From positions 1 through 46,516 of the forward strand of contig CABUMF010000014.1 of the NCBI GenBank assembly GCA_902492655.1: a DNA stretch of 46,516 bases, read 5' to 3'. The first letter of the stretch is position 1; each line of letters opens with the position of its first letter. The notes under the pieces were generated by a model, which saw nothing but the letters and a program-made list of their open reading frames with translations, did no database searches and had not been told where the DNA came from. Shown here in pieces: positions 26,420-33,780 of the stretch. A program made the position numbers and the translations under genes. Source of the stretch: an uncultured Eubacteriales bacterium. Lineage in GTDB: Bacteria; Bacillota; Clostridia; HGM11514.

Positions 26420-26441
26420 TAGCTATCTCTCTCCTTATTTA

Positions 26442-26477
26442 AACCTCCTTCGGCGGAAACCGCCGGGGGAGGTTTTT
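26442..26477 (+). terminator. Rho-independent terminator after the SLH gene
   Basis: A long G+C-rich hairpin (AAACCTCC and CGGCGG pairing with CCGCCG and GGAGGTTT around AAA) followed by TTTTT. It ends the carbohydrate operon 25 bp after the stop codon. Confidence 0.9.
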
Positions 26478-26685
26478 GTAATAGTGCAGAGGTATATCGA
26501 TAAATATATTACCGGTATGTAAAATAAACACCTGCAAAATATCTGAAACTATTGTAAAACAATATATGTACAGGTACAACGCATCAAGATTGTTTACAAC
26601 TGCATAGGTGATTTTCAAACATCACCTACAGAACATGAAAAATCGGCATAGCCGAGTTTCGACTATGCCGATAATTTCCGGGATT
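26478..26685. other. Intergenic stretch with two perfect hairpins
   Basis: No gene is seen. Two inverted repeats stand out: TAGGTGAT (26605-26612) with ATCACCTA (26621-26628), and ATCGGCATAG (26642-26651) with CTATGCCGAT (26663-26672). Neither has a T tract on the plus strand. They could be part of a small structured RNA or debris of a palindromic element; I do not recognise a known family. Confidence 0.4.
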
Positions 26686-26728
26686 AAAAATCCTATCGTA
26701 AGACGCACCCTCTTACGATAGGATTTTT
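26686..26728 (-). terminator. Terminator of the tRNA-Arg gene
   Basis: A perfect 18-bp stem (26686-26703 with 26711-26728, core ATCCTATCGTAAGA) and 7-base loop. On the minus strand it lies 5 bases beyond the tRNA 3' end and finishes in TTTTT. Confidence 0.85.
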
Positions 26729-26732
26729 GTTT

Positions 26733-26809
26733 TGGCGTTCCCGAGGTGATTCGAACACCCGACCTACCGCTTAGGAGGCGGTCGCTCTATCCTGCTGAGC
26801 TACGGAAAC
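26733..26809 (-). tRNA. tRNA-Arg (anticodon CCT)
   Basis: On the minus strand a complete 77-base cloverleaf can be folded. The acceptor stem is GTTTCCG with CGGGAAC (one T-G pair), the D stem is GCTC/GAGC, and the anticodon stem is ACCGC/GCGGT with loop CTCCTAA, giving anticodon CCT for the AGG codon. The T arm is GGGTG-TTCGAAT-CACCT-like, and the 3' CCA is encoded. No second tRNA is adjacent. Confidence 0.95.
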
Positions 26810-26987
26810 ATATTTATTAGATTTTAAGTGCTTTTTTTGAAACTTGAAGGCGAAGCTATTCGTATTATGAGGGATACACTTGCTTCGGGAAGTGATTATC
26901 CAAAATCCCGAAGCAAATTCCTCAACTATAATATTTTACACGAAAACTTTCGTTTTGTCAATACATATTGATATAAATTTTTCAATA
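26810..26987. other. Intergenic stretch with one long hairpin
   Basis: No gene is seen. TTGCTTCGGGA (26880-26890) pairs perfectly with TCCCGAAGCAA (26906-26916). On the minus strand this lies about 70 bp after the HAD gene stop and may help end the leftward operon, though the T tract is missing. Confidence 0.4.
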
Positions 26988-27764
26988 TTAATGAGGCACA
27001 ATGTCAAACACGCTGTTAAGCACGTATTTCGGACGATACGGAAAATCATCTATTCTTTCTTTTGATGTTACTCCGCTTAAAACAAGAACCGTATCCATGT
27101 TTGTTTCTATTCCGGCGATGATGTCCGTATCCATTCTGTCGCCTATAAGCGCAATATCGGAGCTGTGACAGTCAATCCTTTTCAGTGCATGGCGCAGCAT
27201 AAGGGGGTTAGGTTTACCTACAAAATAAGCTTTTTTCCCGGTTGCGATTTCGATAGGAGCAATGAGCGAGCCTGTTGCCGGCATAATCCCGTGTTCGGTA
27301 GGACCGGTTGTGTCGGGATTTGTGCCTATGAGCTTTGCGCCTTTGTTTACAAGTGATATTGCCTTTTCTATTTTTTCAAAATTATATGTTCTTGTTTCGC
27401 TTACAACGACATAATCGGGGTTCACATCATTCGTGCAGATTCCGCAGTCGTAAAGAGCGTTGATTATTCCGGGTTCACCTATTACATAAGCGGAGCAACC
27501 GGGTGCCTGATTGCTCAAAAACGCCGCCGTTGCCTCGGCACTTGTGTAAAAATGCTTTTCCGGAACATCCAGTCCCATTCTCAAAAGCTTGTGATGCAGC
27601 TCAATGGGAGTTCTTTCGGGGCTATTTGTCAAGAATATAAATTCCTTGCCGTTATCCATTACCCAGTTAACAAAATCACGAACACCGTTCAAGATGATAT
27701 TACCGTGGTAGATAACGCCGTCCATATCGCATATAAAGCCCTTTTTGTTTCGTAAATTTTCCAT
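26988..27764 (-). CDS. HAD-superfamily IIA hydrolase (NagD-like sugar or nucleotide phosphatase)
   Basis: A 258-residue phosphatase of the HAD IIA (NagD/AraL) group. Motif I is FICDMDGVIYHG, with the nucleophilic and acid Asp residues. Motif II is FLTNSPERT, the motif III lysine is in YFVGKPNPLML, and motif IV is IALIGDRMDTDI. The C2-type cap lies between motifs II and III (about residues 80-180). The length matches the family. The ribosome-binding site AAGGGTGATC partly overlaps the stop codon of glyA, only 12 bp upstream, so it is the last gene of the leftward operon. Such enzymes dephosphorylate sugar phosphates, nucleotides or damaged metabolites; the substrate cannot be read from sequence. 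Confidence 0.9.
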   Translation of the reverse strand: MENLRNKKGFICDMDGVIYHGNIILNGVRDFVNWVMDNGKEFIFLTNSPERTPIELHHKLLRMGLDVPEKHFYTSAEATAAFLSNQAPGCSAYVIGEPGIINALYDCGICTNDVNPDYVVVSETRTYNFEKIEKAISLVNKGAKLIGTNPDTTGPTEHGIMPATGSLIAPIEIATGKKAYFVGKPNPLMLRHALKRIDCHSSDIALIGDRMDTDIIAGIETNMDTVLVLSGVTSKERIDDFPYRPKYVLNSVFDIVPH

Positions 27765-27776
27765 TTGTGATCACCC

Positions 27777-29669
27777 TTATTCGTAAAGCTTATACTTTGA
27801 TGTGAGTGCGAGAACTCTCTTTGAGGCTTCTTCCTTGTTGTTTTCAAAATCAGACAGTGTCATATCTATTATTTCCGCAATTTCAAGCATATCCGCTTCT
27901 TTAAATCCGCGTGTTGTAACGGCAGGAGTGCCTATTCTTATTCCGCTTGTAACGAACGGCTTTTCGGGATCGTTGGGGATAGCGTTTTTGTTGACTGTAA
28001 TGCCGATTTCGTCAAGCATATGCTCTGCCGCTTTTCCGGTAACACATTTGGGACGAAGGTCAACCAGCATAAGGTGATTATCCGTTCCTCCGGATACAAG
28101 ATTAAAGCCTTTGCCAAGAAGTGCATCCGCCAAAACGGAAGCGTTTTTAACAATCTGCTTCTGATATTCCTTGAAGTCATCTTTCAGCGCTTCGCCCAAG
28201 CAAACAGCTTTGCCTGCAATAACATGCATAAGCGGGCCGCCCTGTATTCCGGGGAATATTGCCTTATCAATCTGCTTTGCGTATTCTTCTTTGCAAAGAA
28301 TCATGCCACCTCTCGGACCGCGCAAAGTTTTATGAGTTGTTGTTGTAACAAAGTCTGCATACGGCACGGGATTGGGATGAGGCCCTGCCGCAACAAGACC
28401 TGCAATATGCGCCATATCTACCATAAGATATGCTCCGACGCTTTTTGCAATGTGAGAAAAGCGTTCAAAATCAATAATTCTCGGATATGCGCTTGCACCG
28501 GCAATAATCATTCTCGGCTTAACTTCTTTTGCGGTTTTTTCAAGTGCGTCATAGTCGATTCTGTGCGTTTCGTCATCGACGCCGTAAGGAACGATATTAA
28601 AATATGTTCCCGACATATTTACGGGACTTCCGTGAGTTAAGTGTCCGCCGTGGGCAAGATTCATGCCCATTACGGTTTCTCCCGGCTTAACCATTGCAAA
28701 ATATACCGCCATATTTGCCTGTGCACCGGAATGAGGCTGAACATTTGCGTGATCAGCTCCGAAAAGCTGTTTTGCTCTTTCTCTTGCTAAGTTTTCAACA
28801 ATGTCAACGCATTCGCATCCGCCGTAATATCTTTTTCCCGGATAGCCTTCCGCATATTTGTTAGTAAGAGGGGAGCCGACTGCCTCCATTACCGCCTCGC
28901 TTACAAAATTTTCGGAAGCTATAAGCTCGATTTTGTTTCTTTGTCTTGTAGCTTCGGCTTCTATCGCCTCTGCCACCTCGGGATCGTTTTTAAAGATTTC
29001 TTTTGTGCTGTACATTTTATTGCTCCTTTCGGGTTTTATATTTTCTGCCTCAACACGGTTTATCGGCACGCCTTGCTCGGAAAAAAGTGTTTCATACTCC
29101 GTCATGATGTTCGGAATGTCTTCGCTGTGCAAATCATATGTCAGATTATAAAGCTTAAAGCCGCAATCTTCAAAGGTTTTGAGAGAGTAGTCAAAAAGCT
29201 TGCGATTATCCGTTTTAAAGTATATTCTGCCCTTGTGTTTGAGGACTTTTTTATAAATATTTAAAAGTTTAGGATGAGTAAGTCTTCTCTTTGCGGCTTG
29301 GTTTTTGGGCCACGGGTCGGAAAAATTAAGGTAAATTCCGTCGACCTCCGAAGGCTCAAAGCTTTCATAAAGGGCATTTACATCGCCGTAGAAAAACTTA
29401 AGATTTGGAATTTGCTCCGATTTTGCCTTTTCCATCGCCAGAAGAACAACATCGGGGCATTTTTCAACCGCCAGATAATTGTTTTCGGGATTTTGTTTTG
29501 CAGTTTCGCAAATAAACCTGCCTTTTCCGCAACCTATTTCAAGGAAAAGCGGAGCCTTTCGTCCGAAAGCGCCGTCCCAATTTCCTTTGAAATCGGAAGG
29601 ACTTTGTATCATAATATCGGCACACCGCTCAATTCTTTCGTCACGGTGCTTTTTCTTGCGCATTCTCAT
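27777..29669 (-). CDS. TrmB-GlyA fusion: tRNA (guanine-N7) methyltransferase joined to serine hydroxymethyltransferase
   Basis: One uninterrupted frame of 630 codons encodes two complete enzymes. Residues 1-218 are TrmB, which forms m7G46 in tRNA: FLEIGCGKGRFI is the SAM loop, YLNFSDPWPK is the family signature, and it ends TEYETLFSEQGVPINRVEA. Residues 219-630 are a full-length, 412-residue GlyA, which moves a one-carbon unit between serine and tetrahydrofolate: IASENFVSEAV, GGCECVDIVE, and the PLP-lysine site TTTTHKTLRGPRGG are present. The linker ENIKPERSNK is short. No stop separates the parts, yet the linker DNA contains a strong ribosome-binding site and an ATG in frame at 29015, so free GlyA is probably also made. 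TrmB elsewhere stands alone. A lost stop codon or an assembly error must be considered. Confidence 0.9.
   Translation of the reverse strand: MRMRKKKHRDERIERCADIMIQSPSDFKGNWDGAFGRKAPLFLEIGCGKGRFICETAKQNPENNYLAVEKCPDVVLLAMEKAKSEQIPNLKFFYGDVNALYESFEPSEVDGIYLNFSDPWPKNQAAKRRLTHPKLLNIYKKVLKHKGRIYFKTDNRKLFDYSLKTFEDCGFKLYNLTYDLHSEDIPNIMTEYETLFSEQGVPINRVEAENIKPERSNKMYSTKEIFKNDPEVAEAIEAEATRQRNKIELIASENFVSEAVMEAVGSPLTNKYAEGYPGKRYYGGCECVDIVENLARERAKQLFGADHANVQPHSGAQANMAVYFAMVKPGETVMGMNLAHGGHLTHGSPVNMSGTYFNIVPYGVDDETHRIDYDALEKTAKEVKPRMIIAGASAYPRIIDFERFSHIAKSVGAYLMVDMAHIAGLVAAGPHPNPVPYADFVTTTTHKTLRGPRGGMILCKEEYAKQIDKAIFPGIQGGPLMHVIAGKAVCLGEALKDDFKEYQKQIVKNASVLADALLGKGFNLVSGGTDNHLMLVDLRPKCVTGKAAEHMLDEIGITVNKNAIPNDPEKPFVTSGIRIGTPAVTTRGFKEADMLEIAEIIDMTLSDFENNKEEASKRVLALTSKYKLYE
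29013..29030 (-). promoter_or_regulatory. glyA: Internal ribosome-binding site and start codon for GlyA inside the TrmB-GlyA frame
   Basis: On the minus strand GAAAGGAG (29030-29023), a 7-base gap and ATG (29015-29013) form a textbook translation start. From this ATG the frame gives a 412-residue GlyA of exactly normal length. It shows the two genes were separate and that GlyA can be translated independently (stop at 27777). Confidence 0.85.
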
Positions 29670-29684
29670 AGATGTAACCGCCTT

Positions 29685-31340
29685 TTAGATTTTGAATGAG
29701 CTCTTGAGAGAAACAACTCTGTTAAATGTGTTGTCTTCCTTCTTGTTCTTGCAGAAATAGCCTATTCTGACAAACTGGAATTTATCAAACTCGCACTGCA
29801 CGCAGTAGGGTTCAACAAAGCCTTCAACGGTTTCAAGAGAATGTTTGTTTAAGATGATACCGTCTTTTTCGTAAGAGTTTTCCTCGTTTGCCTGGTCAGC
29901 CTCAAGGAATAGATGATCGTAAAGATTGAATTTAACGGGTATCCCGTGCGTTGCGGAAACCCACTGTATAACACCCTTAACCTTCATGTCCGCATTGGCT
30001 TCGCCCGATTTTGTATCCTCAATATATGTGCAGTAAACTTCTTCAATATCGCCGTTTTCGTTCTTCTTAAAGTCGTCGCAGTGAACGATGTACGAGCCCA
30101 TAAGCCTTACATTATTGCCCTTGAACATCCTGAAATACTTCTTTGGCGGCTCCTCCATAAAGTCGGTTCTGTCAATATAAAGCTCCCTTGTAAACGGGAC
30201 CTTTCTTGTGCCGAGAACTTCACATTCCTTGTTGTTTTCGATTTCAACATATTCGCATTTATCCTCGGGATAATTTGTAATTATAACCTTAATCGGGTTC
30301 ATAACCGCCATTACCCTCGGATATTTAAGCTTGAGGTCTTCCCGGACACAAAATTCCAGAAACGCATAATCAACCTCGCTTTTGCTTTTGGAAACGCCGA
30401 CCTTCTCCACAAAGGTTCTGATTGCCTCGGGCGTGTATCCTCTTGCACGAAGTCCGGAAACGGTGGGCATACGGGGGTCGTCCCACCCATCAACTATATG
30501 CTCGTCCACAAGCATTTTGAGCTTTCTTTTGCTTGTGACATTGTTCGTAAGCTCCAGCCTTGCAAATTCAATCTGCTTAGGGGGCTGCGGAAATTCACAT
30601 TCCCTGAGAACCCAATCATAAAGCGGCCTGTGGTCTTCAAACTCAAGTGTGCAAAGGGAATGTGTTATCCCTTCTATCGCATCCTCGATTGGGTGGGCAA
30701 AATCATACATAGGATAAATGCACCACTTGTTTCCGGTTCTGTGATGCTCTGCGTGATAAATCCTGTAAATAACCGGGTCACGCATATTCATATTGGGCGA
30801 CTGCATATCAATGTTTGCTCTGAGCACCTTTTCTCCGTCCGAAAATTCACCTGCACGCATTTTTGAGAACAGCTCCAGATTTTCTTCAACAGAACGGCTC
30901 GCATACGGGCTTTTTTTGCCGGGCTCGGTAAGGGAACCTTTATATTCCTTCCATTCCTCGGGAGAAAGGTCACAAACATAGGCTTTGCCTTTTTTAATAA
31001 GCAATACGGCACATTCGTACATTTTTTCAAAATAATCGGAGGCAAATCTTGCTTCGCCCTCCCAATCAAAGCCGAGCCAGCGAACATCCTCCTCTATTGA
31101 CTCGACATATTCAGTATCTTCCTTTACGGGGTTAGTGTCGTCAAATCTGAGATTACATTTTCCGCCGTATTTTTCCGCGGTCATAAAGTCAATGCAAATT
31201 GCCTTTGCGTGCCCTATATGAAGATAACCGTTAGGCTCAGGCGGAAACCTCGTGTAAACCTTGCCGCCGTATGTTCCTTTTTCGTTATCATCCTCTATAA
31301 TGCTGTGAATAAAGTTTGAAGCTGTGGTCAATTCACTCAT
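29685..31340 (-). CDS. glnS: Glutaminyl-tRNA synthetase
   Basis: GlnRS charges tRNA-Gln with glutamine. The 551-residue class I synthetase shows the HIGH box PPEPNGYLHIGHAKA (about residues 33-47), RFDDTNP, the tRNA acceptor-binding region LEFEDHRPLYDW, and the KMSKS-like loop SKRKL. The C-terminal anticodon-binding beta barrels follow (PFTRELYIDRTDF, then ...SGEANADMKVKGVIQWVS). Length is normal. Many Firmicutes lack GlnRS and use GatCAB, so its presence means this organism charges tRNA-Gln directly. It lies 8 bp after the PHP gene and 15 bp before trmB in the leftward operon, with AGGTG before the ATG. Confidence 0.96.
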   Translation of the reverse strand: MSELTTASNFIHSIIEDDNEKGTYGGKVYTRFPPEPNGYLHIGHAKAICIDFMTAEKYGGKCNLRFDDTNPVKEDTEYVESIEEDVRWLGFDWEGEARFASDYFEKMYECAVLLIKKGKAYVCDLSPEEWKEYKGSLTEPGKKSPYASRSVEENLELFSKMRAGEFSDGEKVLRANIDMQSPNMNMRDPVIYRIYHAEHHRTGNKWCIYPMYDFAHPIEDAIEGITHSLCTLEFEDHRPLYDWVLRECEFPQPPKQIEFARLELTNNVTSKRKLKMLVDEHIVDGWDDPRMPTVSGLRARGYTPEAIRTFVEKVGVSKSKSEVDYAFLEFCVREDLKLKYPRVMAVMNPIKVIITNYPEDKCEYVEIENNKECEVLGTRKVPFTRELYIDRTDFMEEPPKKYFRMFKGNNVRLMGSYIVHCDDFKKNENGDIEEVYCTYIEDTKSGEANADMKVKGVIQWVSATHGIPVKFNLYDHLFLEADQANEENSYEKDGIILNKHSLETVEGFVEPYCVQCEFDKFQFVRIGYFCKNKKEDNTFNRVVSLKSSFKI

Positions 31341-31348
31341 AATTTCAC

Positions 31349-32053
31349 CTATAATTCCTCTTTAAATATTTTGATTTTGTTTTCCCTTAGCTTTTTGAGC
31401 ATATCAAGGGGACAATTAAGCTTTTCCTCAGTCATTATACCGGAAATCCATTTTCTGTTTGTTCCGTGAAAATCGGAACCGGAGGTTTTCAGAAGCCCGT
31501 AGTAATCCGCCATAATGTCGGCTGCTTTGTTTTCATCGTCCGGTCTTGACGAGTTGAGAACCTCAAAACCGTCAACATGCTTGGGAACAAGCCTTATCAT
31601 GTCTATATAATCCGAAAACCTGAACGGATGAGCGTGAATGATAAAACCGCCGTTTTCGTGAATGAAATCGCAATACTCGGAAAGCTCCATTTCCATAATT
31701 TCCGGATGTGCAAGAAGCCAACTCTTATCAAGTCCATAGGTTAAAAAATCATTGCCGCCGCAGGATTTTCCGCCCTTTCCGGTGTACCAGTAGCTGTATT
31801 CCCATCCGAAAAATATATCGAGCCCGAAATCCTTTTCCAATTCTTTTGCCCTTTCGTACGGCTTGCAGTAGCATTCAATCTTTTCTTCCCACGGTAAGCT
31901 TTTGTCAACCGTCGTATTACCGTTAATAAAGTGGTCTGTAATAAATACACCGTCATACCCATGCTTTTGATAGAACTCAAGAACCTCCTCAACGGACATG
32001 GTTGCACATTTGCTTCCCATACTTGTATGACAGTGAGTTTCGTATTTGAACAT
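31349..32053 (-). CDS. PHP-domain metal-dependent phosphoesterase
   Basis: A 234-residue protein of the polymerase and histidinol phosphatase (PHP) superfamily. The metal-binding segments are YETHCHTSMGSKCATMS near the start, GVFITDHF, the glutamate in FFGWEYSY, GGFIIHAHPFR and SGSDFHGT near the C-terminus. All the expected His and Asp residues are present. The start is set at ATG 32053, which has AGAGG 7 bp upstream; an ATG at 32071 in the same frame would place that site inside the gene. It is the first gene of the leftward operon. It is probably a phosphatase or phosphodiesterase on a small molecule; the substrate is not known. Confidence 0.85.
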   Translation of the reverse strand: MFKYETHCHTSMGSKCATMSVEEVLEFYQKHGYDGVFITDHFINGNTTVDKSLPWEEKIECYCKPYERAKELEKDFGLDIFFGWEYSYWYTGKGGKSCGGNDFLTYGLDKSWLLAHPEIMEMELSEYCDFIHENGGFIIHAHPFRFSDYIDMIRLVPKHVDGFEVLNSSRPDDENKAADIMADYYGLLKTSGSDFHGTNRKWISGIMTEEKLNCPLDMLKKLRENKIKIFKEEL

Positions 32054-32103
32054 TTTAATGCCTCTTTCCATGAGGTAAACGCCTCTTACCTATTATTATA
32101 TAA

Positions 32104-32132
32104 ATTTTATCATAATTATTCGATTGTGTCAA
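32104..32132 (-). promoter_or_regulatory. Promoter of the PHP-glnS-trmB/glyA-HAD operon
   Basis: On the minus strand TTGACA (32132-32127) and TAAAAT (32109-32104) with a 17-bp spacer, ahead of the PHP gene. Its -35 box directly abuts that of the rightward promoter. Confidence 0.82.
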
Positions 32133-32133
32133 C

Positions 32134-32162
32134 TTGTATTTTGCAAGGTTTTGTAGTATAAT
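32134..32162 (+). promoter_or_regulatory. Promoter of the GreA-like gene
   Basis: TTGTAT at 32134-32139 and TATAAT at 32157-32162 with a 17-bp spacer. The -35 boxes of this and the leftward promoter are separated by a single base, so the two polymerases cannot bind at once. Confidence 0.78.
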
Positions 32163-32183
32163 AAGCATGGGAGGTTGTTCAAA

Positions 32184-32684
32184 ATGTATGATGAACTTAC
32201 AAAAAAGGACATTGAAAAAATGAAAGAGGAGATAGAATACCGAAAAGTTACGCTTCGTCCGAAGTTTTTGGAGGATGTAAAAGTGGCGAGAGCCTTCGGG
32301 GATTTGAGCGAAAACTATGAGTACAAAGAGGCTAAGCGTGTTAAAAATCGTAACGAAAGCCGAATAAGATACCTTACGAATATGATTAAAACCGCAAAAA
32401 TAATCGAGGATGATTCCGATGATGATACAGTCGGACTTTATGATATTGTGGAATGTTTTGATTGCGAGCTTGAGGAGGAATTGACATTTCGTGTGGTCAC
32501 TACCGTCAGAAATCAGGCGAATCAGGGGATGGTAAGCAAGGAATCGCCGATCGGCAAAAAGCTGCTCGGAAGAAAGGCGGGCGAACGGGTGGAGATTGAG
32601 TCCCCGGACGGCTCTTATTGGCTTGAAATCAGAAAGATTACCAAAGCGGAGGATGACGGTTCATCACCTATTTCGTCATATTAA
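32184..32684 (+). CDS. GreA/GreB-family transcription elongation factor
   Basis: A 166-residue protein of the GreA family, which rescues backtracked RNA polymerase by stimulating transcript cleavage. The N-terminal coiled coil contains ARAFGDLSENYEYKEAKRVK, including the conserved Asp and Glu at the hairpin tip. The C-terminal FKBP-like domain has VGLYDIVECFD, ESPIGKKLLGRKAGERVEI and the closing beta strands. The start is ATG 32184 with GGGAGG 9 bp upstream; the in-frame TTG at 32175 overlaps that site. Sequence drift from canonical GreA is visible, so it may be a second paralogue of the cell rather than the main GreA. It is 39 bp from the next gene and probably co-transcribed with it. Confidence 0.88.
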   Translation: MYDELTKKDIEKMKEEIEYRKVTLRPKFLEDVKVARAFGDLSENYEYKEAKRVKNRNESRIRYLTNMIKTAKIIEDDSDDDTVGLYDIVECFDCELEEELTFRVVTTVRNQANQGMVSKESPIGKKLLGRKAGERVEIESPDGSYWLEIRKITKAEDDGSSPISSY

Positions 32685-32723
32685 AATAAATGCTGCATAT
32701 ATTTCATATCGGAGGTGTATGAT

Positions 32724-33680
32724 TTGAGATATTATGCAGCAGCAAACACTTGTATGGGATATGTAAGCTTTTTGGACGAATATGCCGCACAGTGCGATAA
32801 AAGAATTGCGGTTAAAAACGCTTCAAATGCGTGCTTTGAGCTTTTGAAAAAGGAGCTCGGGCGGTGCGATACAATCCTCAGAGCGGGAAGCGCAGAGGAT
32901 ATTTGCGGCTTGTATTGCGCCGAAAAATCGCTTATTATAGCAGATGAAGCCATGCTTCAAAGCCCAAGCGAAACATTTGCATTTTCAGCGGAGGAAAAAG
33001 ATTTGTCGGAGCTTTCACGGCTTTACGATTTGATGTACTCTTATCTTTCCGACGCAAAGGTTATCCATGATGAGTGGGAAAAAATTTATATTTCCGAAAC
33101 AGACTTTGGCTCTGCCGACAGAATAACAAACAGATGCATTGAAAGAATTCCGAAAAAAATAAGTTCCGAGCAGGGCAAAAATGTGAACAGATTTTTCGGA
33201 ACAATGCTCAAAAACGGTTCTGTAAATTACATAAATGAGCTTACCGAGGGATTTTCAAAAAGGATATTTATAAAGGGAAGACCGGGGAGCGGAAAATCAA
33301 CTCTTATGCGAAAGCTTGCACAAGATGCAAGAGAGCGGGGCTTTGATACGGAGAGCTATTTTTGCAGCTTTGACCCCAAAAGCTTTGATATGGTAATCAT
33401 TCGTGAGTTGGGATTTTGCATATTTGATGCAACTGCTCCTCATGAGCTTTTTCCAAAGTTTAAAAGCGATGAAATTCTTGATTTGTACGCTCTTTGCATA
33501 AATCACGAAACGGATATAAAGTATAAAGATGAGCTTTCGGATATAACAAAAAGGTATTCCGAAAAAATGAGCGATGCAAGAGATATTCTTGCGCAAATTG
33601 AGGAGATTCATTTTCAAAACAACAAAAAAACCGTTCCTGACGGAGAAATTTTAAGAAGCATATTAAGCAAACTTAAGTGA
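32724..33680 (+). CDS. P-loop NTPase of the PRK06851 type
   Basis: A 318-residue nucleotide-binding protein. The single clear Walker A, IKGRPGSGKSTLMRKLA, lies near residue 184. SYFCSFDPKSFDMVIIRELGF and IFDATAPHELFP follow it and mark the PRK06851 family, an uncharacterised ATPase of Firmicutes. In that family a second P-loop-like half is usual; here the N-terminal half (about 1-165) lacks a recognisable Walker motif and starts RYYAAANTCMGYVSF. TTG 32724 is taken as start because GGAGG lies 8 bp upstream; a GTG at 32715 overlaps the ribosome-binding site. It follows the GreA-like gene and ends in a terminator. Function is unknown. Confidence 0.75.
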   Translation: MRYYAAANTCMGYVSFLDEYAAQCDKRIAVKNASNACFELLKKELGRCDTILRAGSAEDICGLYCAEKSLIIADEAMLQSPSETFAFSAEEKDLSELSRLYDLMYSYLSDAKVIHDEWEKIYISETDFGSADRITNRCIERIPKKISSEQGKNVNRFFGTMLKNGSVNYINELTEGFSKRIFIKGRPGSGKSTLMRKLAQDARERGFDTESYFCSFDPKSFDMVIIRELGFCIFDATAPHELFPKFKSDEILDLYALCINHETDIKYKDELSDITKRYSEKMSDARDILAQIEEIHFQNNKKTVPDGEILRSILSKLK

Positions 33681-33701
33681 GTCTTTACGGCTCGCTTTTT
33701 G
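33675..33701 (+). terminator. Rho-independent terminator overlapping the NTPase stop codon
   Basis: AAGTGAGTC (33675-33683) pairs with GGCTCGCTT (33689-33697), with two G-T pairs, followed by TTTTT. The stem includes the gene's TGA stop. Confidence 0.65.
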
Positions 33702-33716
33702 CTTTGTAAAAATATA

Positions 33717-33745
33717 TTGCAAAATAAGGGAATTTGGTGTATAAT
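33717..33745 (+). promoter_or_regulatory. Promoter of the glycosyltransferase-csaB operon
   Basis: TTGCAA at 33717-33722 and TATAAT at 33740-33745 with a 17-bp spacer, 35 bp before the glycosyltransferase ATG, which has TTGGAGG upstream. Confidence 0.82.
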
Positions 33746-33780
33746 AATATACGGATAATGAAAATTGGAGGCTTTAACAA

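Noticed and set aside
26835..26940. Open stretch EGEAIRIMRDTLASG beside the tRNA as a gene fragment
   Set aside because: Short, without start or ribosome-binding site, and it contains the long hairpin; no family match is convincing.
33072..33081. GAGTGGGA-like sequence inside the PRK06851-type NTPase gene
   Set aside because: It is within an intact coding region, lacks the following AT and has no arm motifs or element genes around it. It is a chance match to the island core.
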